Assembly: GCF_913063105.1 (NCBI RefSeq)
Contig: NZ_CAJXYQ010000015.1
Coordinates: 1 to 64,000 of the forward strand
From: an uncultured Draconibacterium sp.
GTDB lineage: Bacteria; Bacteroidota; Bacteroidia; Bacteroidales; Prolixibacteraceae
Reading direction: 5' to 3'
DNA length: 64,000 nt
Of this stretch, positions 27,413 through 40,481 are shown piece by piece. The notes under the pieces are model-generated. The model was given only the letters and a program-made list of their open reading frames with translations. It made no database searches and had not been told where the DNA came from. Every line of letters starts with the position of its first letter. Position 1 is the stretch's first letter. A program made the position numbers and the translations under genes.

Positions 27413-27434
27413 GTTGTTTACTTTTAGCTACAAC

Positions 27435-27488
27435 AAAGACCAAAAGTGCGCTTGTTTTGTAAAACGCTCTTTTGGTCTTTGCTTTTTT
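27435..27488. terminator. terminator between purT and beta-galactosidase gene
   Basis: Long stem AAAGACCAAAAG with GCG, pairing with CGC and CTTTTGGTCTTT, around a 14-nt loop, then a T6 run on the plus strand. It also lies just past the stop of the convergent beta-galactosidase gene and may serve both. Confidence 0.8.
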
Positions 27489-27497
27489 GTTTAAATA

Positions 27498-30791
<3,294 letters not shown>

Positions 30792-30819
30792 TTAAAAAGA
30801 AGCTGTTTGATTAATTTTT

Positions 30820-31881
30820 CTATTTGAAGATCTTTCTTTCGTTTAGCGCATCACGGTATTTTTTTGCATTTCGGTTGTGCTGGCTTAGGGTGCGTGCAAA
30901 ATTATGATAGCCCGAAAAATCTTCTTTAGCGCACATATAAACGTAGTTGTGTTCTTCGTAATTTAACACAGCGTCAATTGAAGTAATTTCAGGAAAACAA
31001 ATAGGCCCCGGAGGCAAACCTGCAAACTTGTAGGTGTTGTATGGCGAATCAATTTCGAGGTGTTTGTTTAACACGCGTTTTATCGAGTAATCGCCCAGCG
31101 CATATTTTACGGTTGGATCGGCCTGCAAGGCAATGTTTTTGCGCAAACGGTTAACATAAAGCCCTGCAACGGTTTTTAATTCGTCGGGTTTTATGGTTTC
31201 CGACTGAACAATGGAAGCCAGGGTAACCACTTGCTGAGGAGTAAGCTCCATTTTTGCTGCCTGTTTTGACCGGGTGTCGTTCCAAAAACGGTCGTATTCT
31301 ATTTTCATCCGTTCGGCAAATTCGGTAGCCGAGGTTGTCCAGTACATTTCGTAGGTATTGGGAATAAACATAGCCCTGAAATTTTCGGATGTAAAGCCCC
31401 AATCGGTAATTTGTTGTTCATCGGAAAACAATTGAAGTATGGAGAGCGAATCGGCTTTTATGTATTTGCTAACTTTTCCGGCCAGCTCTTCCTTAAAACG
31501 CACATTATTAAAGGTAATGTTTACCGGCGCTTGTGCCCCGCTGCGCAGCATGTTTACCAGTTGGTTAGTGGTCATCCCTTTTTCAATTTCATAACGCCCC
31601 GGACGAATATAATCGGCATACTTTTTCTTTTTGGCCACCCATTTAAAAGCTTTAAAGTTTAAAAGCACCTGGTCGTTCTGTAGCTTTTCGCTTATCGTTT
31701 TCAGGTTGTCTCCTTCGTCAATCATCAAAACATAATCGCTGTTTACATTCACATTAAAAACATAACGGTATAGCTGATAGCCTCTTGCCCCAACAATAAT
31801 AAAGGCAATGGCAAAAAATATAATAATATATTTCCCGATTCGCGGAAAGGTCATAGCACGGCTTTTCTGTTCTATCGACAT
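30820..31881 (-). CDS. mltG: endolytic transglycosylase MltG
   Basis: 353 residues. Cleaves nascent peptidoglycan strands at the outer face of the inner membrane and so sets glycan chain length. An N-terminal membrane helix (about 15-35) is followed by a LysM-like part (DEGDNLKTISEKLQNDQVL) and the YceG fold with catalytic Glu in LASIVQSETIK and the GLPPGPICFPEITSIDAVLN end. No yqgF or tmk neighbour is seen. A -7 box (31905-31912) lies 23 bases upstream. Confidence 0.93.
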   Translation of the reverse strand: MSIEQKSRAMTFPRIGKYIIIFFAIAFIIVGARGYQLYRYVFNVNVNSDYVLMIDEGDNLKTISEKLQNDQVLLNFKAFKWVAKKKKYADYIRPGRYEIEKGMTTNQLVNMLRSGAQAPVNITFNNVRFKEELAGKVSKYIKADSLSILQLFSDEQQITDWGFTSENFRAMFIPNTYEMYWTTSATEFAERMKIEYDRFWNDTRSKQAAKMELTPQQVVTLASIVQSETIKPDELKTVAGLYVNRLRKNIALQADPTVKYALGDYSIKRVLNKHLEIDSPYNTYKFAGLPPGPICFPEITSIDAVLNYEEHNYVYMCAKEDFSGYHNFARTLSQHNRNAKKYRDALNERKIFK

Positions 31882-31904
31882 AGCTTAAATTTCGAATTAG
31901 GCTT

Positions 31905-31912
31905 CAAAGATA
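31905..31912 (-). promoter_or_regulatory. -7 promoter box of mltG
   Basis: Minus-strand TATCTTTG, exact TAnnTTTG match. Confidence 0.5.
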
Positions 31913-32092
31913 AAATTCTTTCAAATAGGTGAAAAAAGAATGAGTCGAAACAAGCTATTGAAAACCAATGTGCCGTTAAAAACTATTAATTACAAAAGCG
32001 GAAGGCCCACTGCAACTTTACCGTGAAATACCACCAATACGGCTATTCTCCTAACATTCACTTAACCCAAGTTCTAAATAAGGGAGCAGAGA

Positions 32093-32132
32093 ACTAATTT
32101 TGGCTGCAATGACCACAAATTCACTAATTTTG
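32093..32132 (+). promoter_or_regulatory. duplicated promoter element before fprA
   Basis: ACTAATTTTG occurs twice, 30 bases apart (32093-32102 and 32123-32132). Each holds a perfect -7 box TAATTTTG. The TTTG of the first copy lies 22 bases before the second box and could act as its -33 element. Confidence 0.5.
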
Positions 32133-32168
32133 TGGGAGTTTCGAAAAATTGATTTAAAACTGAAAATT

Positions 32169-33377
32169 ATGCTACAAGTAAATCTTGCAGAAGATATTTA
32201 TTATTTAGGATTTAACGACCGTCGTACGCATCTCTTCGAGAATATATGGCCAATACCGCATGGAGTTTCGTATAACAGCTACCTGATTGTTGATGAAAAG
32301 ATTGCATTGGTTGATACAGTTGAGCGTGCTTTTATTGATGATTACCTGGATGCCATTGAAGAAATTATTGGCGACAGGGAAGTGGATTACCTGATTATAA
32401 ACCACATGGAACCCGATCATTCGGGCGCTTTAAAAGCTATTGTACATCGTTATCCGAATATTACACTTGTAGGAAATAAAAAAACATTTGGGTTTGTGGA
32501 GGCTTTTTATATGAATCCGGAGAATGTGCTTATTGTGCACGACGACCATGTGCTGGATTTGGGTAAACACAAACTGCAATTTCAGATGATTCCAATGGTG
32601 CATTGGCCTGAAACAATGGTTACCTACGAAGAAACCAACAAAATACTTTTTGCGGGCGATGCTTTTGGCAGCTACGGAACAATGGACGGCGGGATTTTTG
32701 ATGATGAGATAAACCTTGATTTCTACGAAGTGGAAGTTATGCGTTACTTTACCAATATTGTTGGAAAATACTGCCCGCATACACAACGTGCCATAAAAAA
32801 ACTGGCCGGAATTGATATTAAAATGATTGCCGCAACACATGGCCCGATTTGGCGAAGCGATTTAGACTGGATTTTAAAACGTTACAACAAATGGAGCTCT
32901 TACGATCTGGATCGGGGAGTGGTTATTGTTTACGGATCGATGTATGGAAATACCAAAAAAATGGCAGAGACCATAGCTCGTCAGATTGCTGTTCGCGGAA
33001 TTAAAAATATTCGTGTTTACGATGCATCAAAAACACACTCGTCGTACATTATCAACGATATCTTTAAATACAAAGGATTTATTGTAGGAAGCGCGGCGTA
33101 TAACAATGCTATGTTTCCGAATGTTGAAACCCTGCTGACTACGGTTGAGCATATGGCACCTAAAAACCATTACCTGGGTATTTTTGGTAACTACTCGTGG
33201 AATGGTGGTGGTGTGAAAAACCTGAAAACTTTTGCCGAAAAAATTAAATGGGAAATGGTGTACGAACCTATTGAGGAAAAAGGCAATATGAAAATTCAAA
33301 CCCAGGAAGAGCTCATTAAACTGGCTAATGCCATGGCAGATAAATTGCTGGAAATGCCTCCTGCCGAGAAATTGTAA
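32169..33377 (+). CDS. fprA: flavodiiron protein FprA
   Basis: 402 residues from the ATG at 32169 (MLQVNLAEDIYYLG); 23 upstream codons are not conserved and run through the promoter. Reduces O2 to water and/or NO to N2O. The metallo-beta-lactamase-like domain (about 1-250) carries the diiron ligands in NHMEPDHSG, VHWPETM, GDAFG and THGPIW. The flavodoxin domain (about 255-400) has the FMN loop YGSMYGNTKKMA. No rubredoxin domain is fused, so electrons must come from a separate donor. It faces the PFOR gene tail to tail, in line with protecting oxygen-sensitive enzymes. Confidence 0.95.
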   Translation: MLQVNLAEDIYYLGFNDRRTHLFENIWPIPHGVSYNSYLIVDEKIALVDTVERAFIDDYLDAIEEIIGDREVDYLIINHMEPDHSGALKAIVHRYPNITLVGNKKTFGFVEAFYMNPENVLIVHDDHVLDLGKHKLQFQMIPMVHWPETMVTYEETNKILFAGDAFGSYGTMDGGIFDDEINLDFYEVEVMRYFTNIVGKYCPHTQRAIKKLAGIDIKMIAATHGPIWRSDLDWILKRYNKWSSYDLDRGVVIVYGSMYGNTKKMAETIARQIAVRGIKNIRVYDASKTHSSYIINDIFKYKGFIVGSAAYNNAMFPNVETLLTTVEHMAPKNHYLGIFGNYSWNGGGVKNLKTFAEKIKWEMVYEPIEEKGNMKIQTQEELIKLANAMADKLLEMPPAEKL

Positions 33378-33398
33378 ATTACCTGAAACTACCATAGT

Positions 33399-33427
33399 AA
33401 AAGCTGCTCTTCGGAGTGGCTTTTTTT
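33399..33427 (+). terminator. terminator after fprA
   Basis: Stem AAAGCTGCTC/GAGTGGCTTT with G-T pairs, a TTCG tetraloop and a T7 run. Confidence 0.8.
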
Positions 33428-33693
33428 ATTTCTGAAAGTATCGAGTATTGAGAAAGAATACAAAATGTGGTGCTTTCTTCTCTCGTACTTTGTACTCATG
33501 TCTTTATTATATTTCTTTTGAATTTCATTCAATCTTAAACCTACGTACTTCCAGTGCATAGCGGTTTAGTCTAACTAATGGAAGAAGTTAGTGCTTTAAC
33601 CTTTCATAATTATTCAACCCGGTTCCGGTTAGAACAAAACGTGATAAAGATTTTGGATAAGCCGGGCTAGCCGATTTTGTGCAGAAAAAAGGG
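33428..33693. other. non-coding spacer between fprA and PFOR genes
   Basis: Part of a 376-base stretch without a gene between convergent fprA and PFOR. Besides the two terminators at its ends I see no repeat, RNA fold or credible gene. An 88-codon minus-strand reading frame through it is not convincing. Confidence 0.6.
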
Positions 33694-33727
33694 CAAAAGA
33701 AAAGCCGCATCCAACGATGCAGCTTTT
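33694..33727 (-). terminator. terminator after the PFOR gene
   Basis: Minus-strand stem AAAAGC-GCATC/GATGC-GCTTTT with one mismatch, GTTG loop, followed by a T-rich tail, 27 bases past the stop. Confidence 0.7.
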
Positions 33728-33753
33728 CAAAATATCTAAGAATAGTCGTGTTC

Positions 33754-36700
33754 TTATTCTTCGCCTTCAGGTTTTGAATAATCCATAGCTGCCATACGTG
33801 TGTATGATGCGTAACGCCATTTTGCGTTATCTTCAGCAGCCGAGAATAATTCATCAGCTTCAGCAGGGAACGATTTCTTCAGTGAAGTATAACGAACCTC
33901 GCCGTTCAGGAAGTCCTGGAATTTGCTCCAATCCGGTGCTTTAGAATCCAACTGGAATGGGTTTTTACCTTCGTCTTCCAATAGCGGATTGTAGCGGAAC
34001 AATTGCCAGTATCCTGCTTCTACTGCTTTTTTCTCCTCTTCCTGGGTACGTCCCATGCTGGCACGTAACCCGTGGTTAATACATGGAGAGTAAGCAATAA
34101 TTAATGATGGACCTGGGTAGGCTTCTGCTTCTTTTAATGCTTTGAAATATTGCGATTGGTTGGCGCCCATTGCAACCTGTGCAACGTAAACATAACCGTA
34201 GCTCATCATCATGGCACCAAGGTCTTTTTTACGTACCTTTTTACCCGATGCAGCAAATTTAGCTACTGCACCAACAGGTGTTGCTTTACTCGATTGTCCA
34301 CCAGTGTTTGAATAAACTTCGGTATCCATTACCAATACGTTTACATCTTCGCCGCTGGCCATTACGTGGTCTAAACCACCGTAACCAATGTCGTAAGCCC
34401 AACCGTCTCCACCAAATACCCAAATTGACTTTTTAATCAGGTATTGCTTCAGTTTTTTAAGTTCAGTGGCATATTCGCTGTCGCTACCTTCAATTACGTC
34501 AAGTACTTTTTTCGATGCTACTACCGAACCATCAGCATTGTCTTTTTTCTCCAGCCATTCGCCAAATACTTCTTTTTCAGCATCAGAAGCACCGTTTGAA
34601 AGGGCAGCAGTCATGATGTCGGCAATGCGGTTACGCTGTGCACTTACACCTTCCGAAAAACCAAAACCATATTCGGCATTGTCTTCAAATAACGAGTTTG
34701 CCCATGCCGGACCGTGACCCGATTCTTTGTGTTTACAGTAAGGAGTAGATGGAGCCGAACCACCGTAGATTGAAGAACAACCTGTTGCGTTGGCAATCAT
34801 CATACGCTCGCCGTAAAGCTGCGTAATTAATTTTACGTATGGAGTTTCACCACAACCGGCACAAGCTCCCGAGAACTCGAATAATGGTTGAGCGAATTGT
34901 GAGTTTTTAACTGATTTTGTTTTGTCAACAACAGTTTCTTTAACGGTAACTTTCTCGTCCATATAGTTCCAACGCTCAACTTCAGCTTGTTGCGATCCAA
35001 GTGGTTTCATTACAAGCGATTTTACTTTTGAAGGACAAACGTCGGCACAGTTTCCACAACCGGTACAGTCAAGAGGCGATACCTGAATACGGAAATTCAA
35101 TCCACCAAATACTTTTGAAGGAGTAGCTGTTTTGGTTTCTGTTCCTTCCGGAGCAGCTTCAACTTCCTCTTCTGTCATCAGGAACGGACGAATAGCCGCA
35201 TGAGGACAAACATAAGCACACTGGTTACACTGAATACAGTTATCAGCTTGCCATTCAGGAACATTTACAGCAATACCACGTTTTTCAAAAGCAGCTGTTC
35301 CAAGTGGGAACTGACCATCTTCCGAGCCAACAAAAGTTGAAACAGGTAGGTCGTCACCTTTTTGTGCGTTAATTACGTCAACAACTTTAGCAATGTATTC
35401 CGGACGTTTTGATTCGTCGTTTTCTTCAGCAACCACAATGTTTGTCCATTCTGCTGGCACTTCAACTTTTACTACGTTTTTACCACCGGCATCAACCGCT
35501 GCATAGTTCATGTTTACAATGTGTTCACCTTTGTTACCATACGATTTAACAATTGCTGCTTTCATCTTTTCAACAGCCATCTCGTAAGGAATTACTTCGG
35601 TAATTTTAAAGAATGCCGATTGCATGATGGTGTTGGTACGTGTTCCCAAACCAATCTCTTCACCCAGTTTAGTACCGTTAATGATGTAGAAATTGATTTC
35701 GTTATCAGCCAAATACTTCTTCATGGCATCAGGCAATTGCTTTTTGGTTTCTTCTTCGTCCCAAATCGAGTTCAGCAAGAAAGAACCACCTTTTTTCAAT
35801 CCTTTAAGAACATCGTAAAGGTTGAAGTATGCAGGTACGTGGCAAGCAACAAAGTCGGGAGTTGTTACCAGGTAAGTCGAACGAATAGGAGCATCGCCAA
35901 AACGCAGGTGCGAACAAGTGAAACCGCCTGATTTTTTCGAGTCGTACTGGAAATAACCCTGACATGATTTGTCGGTTGAGTCACCAATAATTTTAATTGA
36001 GTTTTTATTTGCACCAACAGTACCGTCAGAACCCAAACCATAAAATTTAGCCTGGTATGTTCCTTTTGGAGTCATGTCGATTTCTTCTTTCATCGGTAGC
36101 GATGTAAAAGTTACATCATCAACAATACCTACAGTAAACTGGTTTTTAGGCTCGTTCATTTCCAGGTTTTCGTAAACGGAAACAATTTGAGCCGGAGTAG
36201 TATCTTTTGAACCTAAACCAAAACGGCCACCAACAATAAGAGGGGCATTTTCTTGTCCGTAGAAGTGCGAGCGGATATCAAGGTATAATGGCTCACCAGC
36301 AGCTCCAGGTTCTTTAGCGCGGTCGAGAACAGCAATACGTTTTACTGATTCGGGTAATGCCTCAACAAAGTGTTTTGCCGAGAACGGACGGAACAGGTGT
36401 ACCGAAATTAAACCAACTTTTTTACCCTGAGCGTTTAAGTAATCAATCGTTTCTTTAATGGTTTCAGTAACAGAACCCATTGCAATGATTACGTTTTCAG
36501 CATCTTGTGCACCGTAGTATGTAAACGGGCGGTATTTTCTACCGGTTAATTCGCTGATTTGATCCATGTAATCGGCAACGATATCAGGAACTGCATCGTA
36601 AAATTTATTAGCCGATTCTTTTGCCTGGAAGAAAATATCAGGGTTTTGTGCCGTACCGCGGGTAACCGGGTTTTCAGGGTTAAGCGCACGGTTACGGAAT

Positions 36701-37311
36701 TCCTGAAGAGCTTCCTGGTCTAACATCGGAACAATATCTTCCATTTCAATAGCTTCAATTTTTTGCACTTCGTGCGAAGTACGGAATCCATCGAAGAAAG
36801 CAAGGAAAGGAACACGCGATTTAATGGTTGCCAAATGGGCTACACCAGCTAAATCCATTTCTTCCTGTACCGATCCGGCTGCCAACATTGCAAAACCTGT
36901 TTGGCGTGCAGCATAAACATCGCTGTGGTCGCCAAAAATTGATAATGCATGACCTGCAAGTGCACGTGCACTTACGTGGAATACTGTTGGTAGCAACTCA
37001 CCAGCAATTTTGTACATATTCGGAATCATTAACAACAAGCCCTGCGATGCAGTGTAAGTTGATGTTAATGCTCCTGATTGTAATGCTCCGTGAACAGCTC
37101 CTGCTGCACCGGCTTCACTTTGCATTTCGGCCAGGCGTACCGGGCGTCCAAACATATTCTTCTTTCCAAAAGCTGCCCATTCATCAACATACTCAGCCAT
37201 TGTTGACGACGGAGTAATTGGATAAATACAGGCGACTTCGCTAAACATGTAACTCATATACGCTGCTGCGTAGTTACCGTCACATGTAACCATTTTTTTT
37301 TGTTTTGCCAT
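33754..37311 (-). CDS. nifJ: pyruvate:ferredoxin (flavodoxin) oxidoreductase, single chain
   Basis: 1185 residues, the full one-chain PFOR. Oxidises pyruvate with CoA to acetyl-CoA and CO2 and reduces ferredoxin. The order of domains is pyrimidine-binding (about 1-230), transketolase C-like (about 255-400), gamma domain (about 415-620), two 4Fe-4S clusters in CIQCNQCAYVCPHAA and CTGCGNCADVCP (about 690-760), and the TPP domain with FSGACAGCGETPYVK and GDGWAYDIGYGG. The cluster cysteines and TPP site are intact. Reduced ferredoxin made here can feed the Rnf complex encoded on the same strand upstream. Confidence 0.96.
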   Translation of the reverse strand: MAKQKKMVTCDGNYAAAYMSYMFSEVACIYPITPSSTMAEYVDEWAAFGKKNMFGRPVRLAEMQSEAGAAGAVHGALQSGALTSTYTASQGLLLMIPNMYKIAGELLPTVFHVSARALAGHALSIFGDHSDVYAARQTGFAMLAAGSVQEEMDLAGVAHLATIKSRVPFLAFFDGFRTSHEVQKIEAIEMEDIVPMLDQEALQEFRNRALNPENPVTRGTAQNPDIFFQAKESANKFYDAVPDIVADYMDQISELTGRKYRPFTYYGAQDAENVIIAMGSVTETIKETIDYLNAQGKKVGLISVHLFRPFSAKHFVEALPESVKRIAVLDRAKEPGAAGEPLYLDIRSHFYGQENAPLIVGGRFGLGSKDTTPAQIVSVYENLEMNEPKNQFTVGIVDDVTFTSLPMKEEIDMTPKGTYQAKFYGLGSDGTVGANKNSIKIIGDSTDKSCQGYFQYDSKKSGGFTCSHLRFGDAPIRSTYLVTTPDFVACHVPAYFNLYDVLKGLKKGGSFLLNSIWDEEETKKQLPDAMKKYLADNEINFYIINGTKLGEEIGLGTRTNTIMQSAFFKITEVIPYEMAVEKMKAAIVKSYGNKGEHIVNMNYAAVDAGGKNVVKVEVPAEWTNIVVAEENDESKRPEYIAKVVDVINAQKGDDLPVSTFVGSEDGQFPLGTAAFEKRGIAVNVPEWQADNCIQCNQCAYVCPHAAIRPFLMTEEEVEAAPEGTETKTATPSKVFGGLNFRIQVSPLDCTGCGNCADVCPSKVKSLVMKPLGSQQAEVERWNYMDEKVTVKETVVDKTKSVKNSQFAQPLFEFSGACAGCGETPYVKLITQLYGERMMIANATGCSSIYGGSAPSTPYCKHKESGHGPAWANSLFEDNAEYGFGFSEGVSAQRNRIADIMTAALSNGASDAEKEVFGEWLEKKDNADGSVVASKKVLDVIEGSDSEYATELKKLKQYLIKKSIWVFGGDGWAYDIGYGGLDHVMASGEDVNVLVMDTEVYSNTGGQSSKATPVGAVAKFAASGKKVRKKDLGAMMMSYGYVYVAQVAMGANQSQYFKALKEAEAYPGPSLIIAYSPCINHGLRASMGRTQEEEKKAVEAGYWQLFRYNPLLEDEGKNPFQLDSKAPDWSKFQDFLNGEVRYTSLKKSFPAEADELFSAAEDNAKWRYASYTRMAAMDYSKPEGEE

Positions 37312-37393
37312 CTTGATTCGTCTTTAATTTATTTTAGTTTACAATTGATATTCGTAACTGTTTCAAATTCTTTTATATTTTATTCCCGATTCT

Positions 37394-38575
37394 TTAATAC
37401 AGGAATCCAAAAAGCCATAACGGGATTTTGTTGCCTTCGCCAATTTCAATTACATCTGAAGCCGCATAAATTCCTTTTTGAGGTTCGAGTTTTCGGCCAC
37501 CAACATTAAACTTGTATTTCCCGTTAATGCAAAAGTCGGCTACCGGCGATTTCGACAGTTTGCAAACGTAACCAACCTGGTTGTAAAAAAATGTTTGCCT
37601 AACGGTTATTTTATCGTTGTTATTTGGGGCAATTGCGTTAAGCAAGTTGGTATTTTGCATGTATACCTTATCCGGCTTTTTCATCTGGTCATCGTCGCTA
37701 CCTCCATTTTCGTACAGGAGGTTAATAAGTTTGGCGTTTTTCAGGTATTTTAGGTAGTTCATTATGGTTGCACGCGATGTTTCAACCGATGTAGCCAGTT
37801 TACTTACATTTGGTGTAAATGGTGTTTCAGAAGCAATTATGTGCAACAGTTTTCGAAGTTTGGGCAGGTATTTAAATTCAATCTGGTTGGTATAAGGTAC
37901 ATCAATTTCAAGTGCCAGGTTAATGTTTTTCAGAAGCTTGTCGATGTAAAAATTAGGGGCATCCATATAGTAAGGGAAATACCCGTGTTTTAAATAATCG
38001 TCGAAAAAGGCCAGCGGCTTTATTTCTGCAACAATTTCTTTGGCAATTTTTATGTGGTCTTTCAGAAGCTCTTCAAAAGTATATGTCCTGAATCTTTTTC
38101 CTGTTTGATGATTCAGGTATTCGCGAAATGACAATCCTTCGAGGTGGTAAATGCTTGCAATTCCTTCCAGGTCGGGGTTGCCTTCGGTAACACGTAAAAC
38201 CGGCGAGGATGTAAATACGATTTTCAGCTCAGGAATCTCGTCCATACATTTGCGTAAATCTGCCGACCAGTCAGGGTATTTTTGTATCTGATCGAGAATA
38301 AGAATTTTACCTCCACGTTTGGCAAACTCATCAGCAAAAGAGCTGATTTTACGCTTTGTGAAATAGAAATTATTTAAGTTAAGGTATAAAACCTCGTTGC
38401 TTTCGGGATGGTGCTTTTTTATGTAATCGAGCAAAAAAGTCGTTTTTCCAACACTTCTGAATCCTTTTATACAAATTAGCCGTTGATTCCAGTCGATACT
38501 GTTCATCAGCTCTCGTTGGATGGTCTCTTCCGATCCCTGAAGTAAAGATTTATGTATCTGTTGAAAAAAATCCAA
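37394..38575 (-). CDS. AAA ATPase with DUF4143 C-terminal domain
   Basis: 393 residues. An N-terminal AAA_14-type ATPase with Walker A GFRSVGKTT (38-46), Walker B KILILDQIQ near residue 110 (with Gln where Glu is common), and an arginine-containing SFREYLN region. The C-terminal DUF4143 part (about 210-385) has winged-helix character (TSVETSRATIMNYLKYLKNAKLI) and a nuclease-like end. These ATPases occur in many copies in Bacteroidota genomes and their role is not settled. It has its own promoter with a palindrome nearly identical to that of the rnf operon upstream. Confidence 0.82.
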   Translation of the reverse strand: MDFFQQIHKSLLQGSEETIQRELMNSIDWNQRLICIKGFRSVGKTTFLLDYIKKHHPESNEVLYLNLNNFYFTKRKISSFADEFAKRGGKILILDQIQKYPDWSADLRKCMDEIPELKIVFTSSPVLRVTEGNPDLEGIASIYHLEGLSFREYLNHQTGKRFRTYTFEELLKDHIKIAKEIVAEIKPLAFFDDYLKHGYFPYYMDAPNFYIDKLLKNINLALEIDVPYTNQIEFKYLPKLRKLLHIIASETPFTPNVSKLATSVETSRATIMNYLKYLKNAKLINLLYENGGSDDDQMKKPDKVYMQNTNLLNAIAPNNNDKITVRQTFFYNQVGYVCKLSKSPVADFCINGKYKFNVGGRKLEPQKGIYAASDVIEIGEGNKIPLWLFGFLY

Positions 38576-38607
38576 TGTTTACAGTTTTAAATTTTTGAGA
38601 TAGTTTG

Positions 38608-38634
38608 TTTTGCTATCTGCACATAGCAAATTTA
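38608..38634 (-). promoter_or_regulatory. promoter with overlapping palindrome, AAA ATPase gene
   Basis: On the minus strand -7 box TAAATTTG (38627-38634) runs directly into the inverted repeat TTTGCTAT-GTGCAG-ATAGCAAA (8-base perfect arms). The region aligns with 44175-44200 before the rnf operon at 22 of 26 positions and in the same register to the -7 box. It could be a repressor site or a hairpin at the 5' end of the mRNA. Confidence 0.6.
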
Positions 38635-38720
38635 ACAAATAAATGTAAGCTATATGTGTTTGTTTTAACCACTTCAACAAAAATGATAAATCATTAATGT
38701 TGGGTTAATCTTTTACTAAC

Positions 38721-39293
38721 TTACACTAATCCAGAGAATCCCATAAATGCCATTGCCAATATTCCTGCTGCAATTAAAGCTATGGGTGTTCCTTTTAAAC
38801 CTTTCGGAACATCCTGTAAATCGAGGTGTTCGCGAATACCTGCAAACAGGATCAGCGCCAGGCCAAAACCAATGGCATGCGAGGTCGAAAAGATTACTCC
38901 CTCAAGCAGGTTAAACTCGTTTTGTACGGTAAGGATAGCAACACCCAGAATGGCACAGTTAGTAGTAATAAGAGGCAAAAATATTCCCAGGGCCTGGTAC
39001 AGCGGGGGACTTACTTTTTTCAGAATAATTTCAACCATTTGCACCAGCGATGCAATAATCAGGATAAACGCGATGGTTTGTAAAAATCCCAACCCGAATT
39101 TTTCGAGCACATAATGCTGAATCAGATAGGTTACAATGGTGGCCAAAATCATTACAAAGGCTACGGCACCGGTCATTCCAATCCCGGTTGATACTTTTTT
39201 GGAAACCCCCAAAAACGGGCAGATTCCCAAAAACTGCATTAAAACAATGTTGTTTACAAGTATGGCGCCTATTACAATTACCAGATAATTCAT
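38721..39293 (-). CDS. rnfA: Rnf complex membrane subunit RnfA
   Basis: 190 residues with six membrane helices. RnfA and RnfE are homologous subunits inserted in opposite orientation that form the membrane core of the ferredoxin:NAD+ oxidoreductase and hold an iron-sulfur site between them. Family motifs: NNIVLMQFLGICPFLGVSKK with the conserved Cys near the N-terminus, and a second Cys in LITTNCAILGVAIL. Last gene of the operon, 11 bases after rnfE. Confidence 0.95.
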   Translation of the reverse strand: MNYLVIVIGAILVNNIVLMQFLGICPFLGVSKKVSTGIGMTGAVAFVMILATIVTYLIQHYVLEKFGLGFLQTIAFILIIASLVQMVEIILKKVSPPLYQALGIFLPLITTNCAILGVAILTVQNEFNLLEGVIFSTSHAIGFGLALILFAGIREHLDLQDVPKGLKGTPIALIAAGILAMAFMGFSGLV

Positions 39294-39304
39294 TTTACGT
39301 CCTC

Positions 39305-39889
39305 CTAATTTTTCTTAATCTTGTTTAATGCTGCAATCAGGTATCCCAAAACAATAAATGCTCCGGGCGATAGTACAAATACGAGTGTTACGTAGTTTTC
39401 GGGGTAAATGGTAATATTGAAAATTTTACCGCTTCCCAATATTTCGCGAATTCCGCCAAGCGTTACCAGCGCAAATGTAAATCCAAGTCCCATTCCCAGC
39501 CCATCGATTACTGATGATACCAGGTTGTTTTTTGAGGCAAATGCTTCGGCACGGCCCAAAACCAGGCAGTTTACCACAATAAGCGGAATAAACAAACCAA
39601 GGCTTTTAAACAGCGAAGGCAGGTAGGCTTGCATGGTTAGCTGAACAATGGTTACAAAAGTGGCGATAATTACAATAAATGCCGGAATACGAACCTTGTC
39701 GGGAATGGCACTCTTTACCATCGAAACCACCATGTTCGACATCAGCAAAACAAAGGTTGTTGCCAGTCCCATACCCAATCCGTTTATGGCTGAAGAGGTT
39801 ACCCCAAGTGTGGGGCACATTCCCAGTAGTAAAACAAAAACCGGGTTCTCTTTTATAAATCCCTTCGAGAAATTTTTTAATTGACTCAT
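39305..39889 (-). CDS. rnfE: Rnf complex membrane subunit RnfE
   Basis: 194 residues with six membrane helices. Paralogue of Rnf[21 protein letters not shown] near the N-terminus and [18 protein letters not shown] in the middle carry the two conserved Cys. Together with RnfA and RnfD it forms the ion-moving membrane unit. Gap of 6 bases after rnfG. Confidence 0.95.
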   Translation of the reverse strand: MSQLKNFSKGFIKENPVFVLLLGMCPTLGVTSSAINGLGMGLATTFVLLMSNMVVSMVKSAIPDKVRIPAFIVIIATFVTIVQLTMQAYLPSLFKSLGLFIPLIVVNCLVLGRAEAFASKNNLVSSVIDGLGMGLGFTFALVTLGGIREILGSGKIFNITIYPENYVTLVFVLSPGAFIVLGYLIAALNKIKKN

Positions 39890-39895
39890 TGCCTC

Positions 39896-40480
39896 TTACT
39901 TTTCGTTGTTTTTATAAGAATCATACGCCAGCGTTAGCGCTTCCAAAAATGCGCGAGATGTTATGGTTGATGCAGTAATGGCATCAATTTCGCCACCGTC
40001 TTTTGAAACGGTAAAGTTGGTGCTCCCCGGGTTTTTACCAATTACGTATTGTTTTGGTTTTTCGGGATTGTTAAACCAAACATCCATTTTAGAACCAAGT
40101 CCGGGAGTTTCGGCGTGTTCCAATACCGAGTAGCCCGAGAAATTTCCATCCTTATCAATACCGGCCATAATGGAAATAAATCCGCTGAAGCCGCTTTTTG
40201 TATATGTTTTTATTGCTGTACCTACCAGTTCGCCATTTTTATATGCTGGAAAAAACTCCAGGGCATCGGCTCCTTCGGCCGGTGTAATTGTTTTTGTTTC
40301 TCCAAGCTCGTCAAATTCGGGCAATACATTCTTTATTGCTTCGGTTTGTGCTTTTAGTTTGGCTGCTTCAATAGGGCCTTTTGTAAAATCGTAAACAAAA
40401 CCTAATGCTGCTGCTGCTATTCCGGTTACCAAAACCAGGGTAGTCACCATATTTATAAAACTCGATTCTCGTTTTGCCAT
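39896..40480 (-). CDS. rnfG: Rnf complex flavoprotein subunit RnfG
   Basis: 194 residues from the ATG at 40480, one base after the rnfD stop; an alternative start at 40495 would overlap rnfD. One membrane helix (about 9-30), then a periplasmic FMN-binding domain. FMN is attached to Thr by a phosphoester in motifs of the type SGATxTS; here the site reads ITASTITSRA, so the acceptor Thr is present. Works with RnfD, which carries the second covalent FMN. Confidence 0.93.
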   Translation of the reverse strand: MAKRESSFINMVTTLVLVTGIAAAALGFVYDFTKGPIEAAKLKAQTEAIKNVLPEFDELGETKTITPAEGADALEFFPAYKNGELVGTAIKTYTKSGFSGFISIMAGIDKDGNFSGYSVLEHAETPGLGSKMDVWFNNPEKPKQYVIGKNPGSTNFTVSKDGGEIDAITASTITSRAFLEALTLAYDSYKNNEK

Positions 40481-40481
40481 T

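Noticed and set aside
33588-33854. 88-codon minus-strand reading frame overlapping the end of the PFOR gene
   Set aside because: It overlaps the PFOR gene by about 100 bases in another frame, runs through the PFOR terminator, and has no recognisable motif.
35521-35931. 136-codon plus-strand frame opposite the PFOR gene
   Set aside because: Antisense shadow rich in Phe and Cys, without a promoter or motif.
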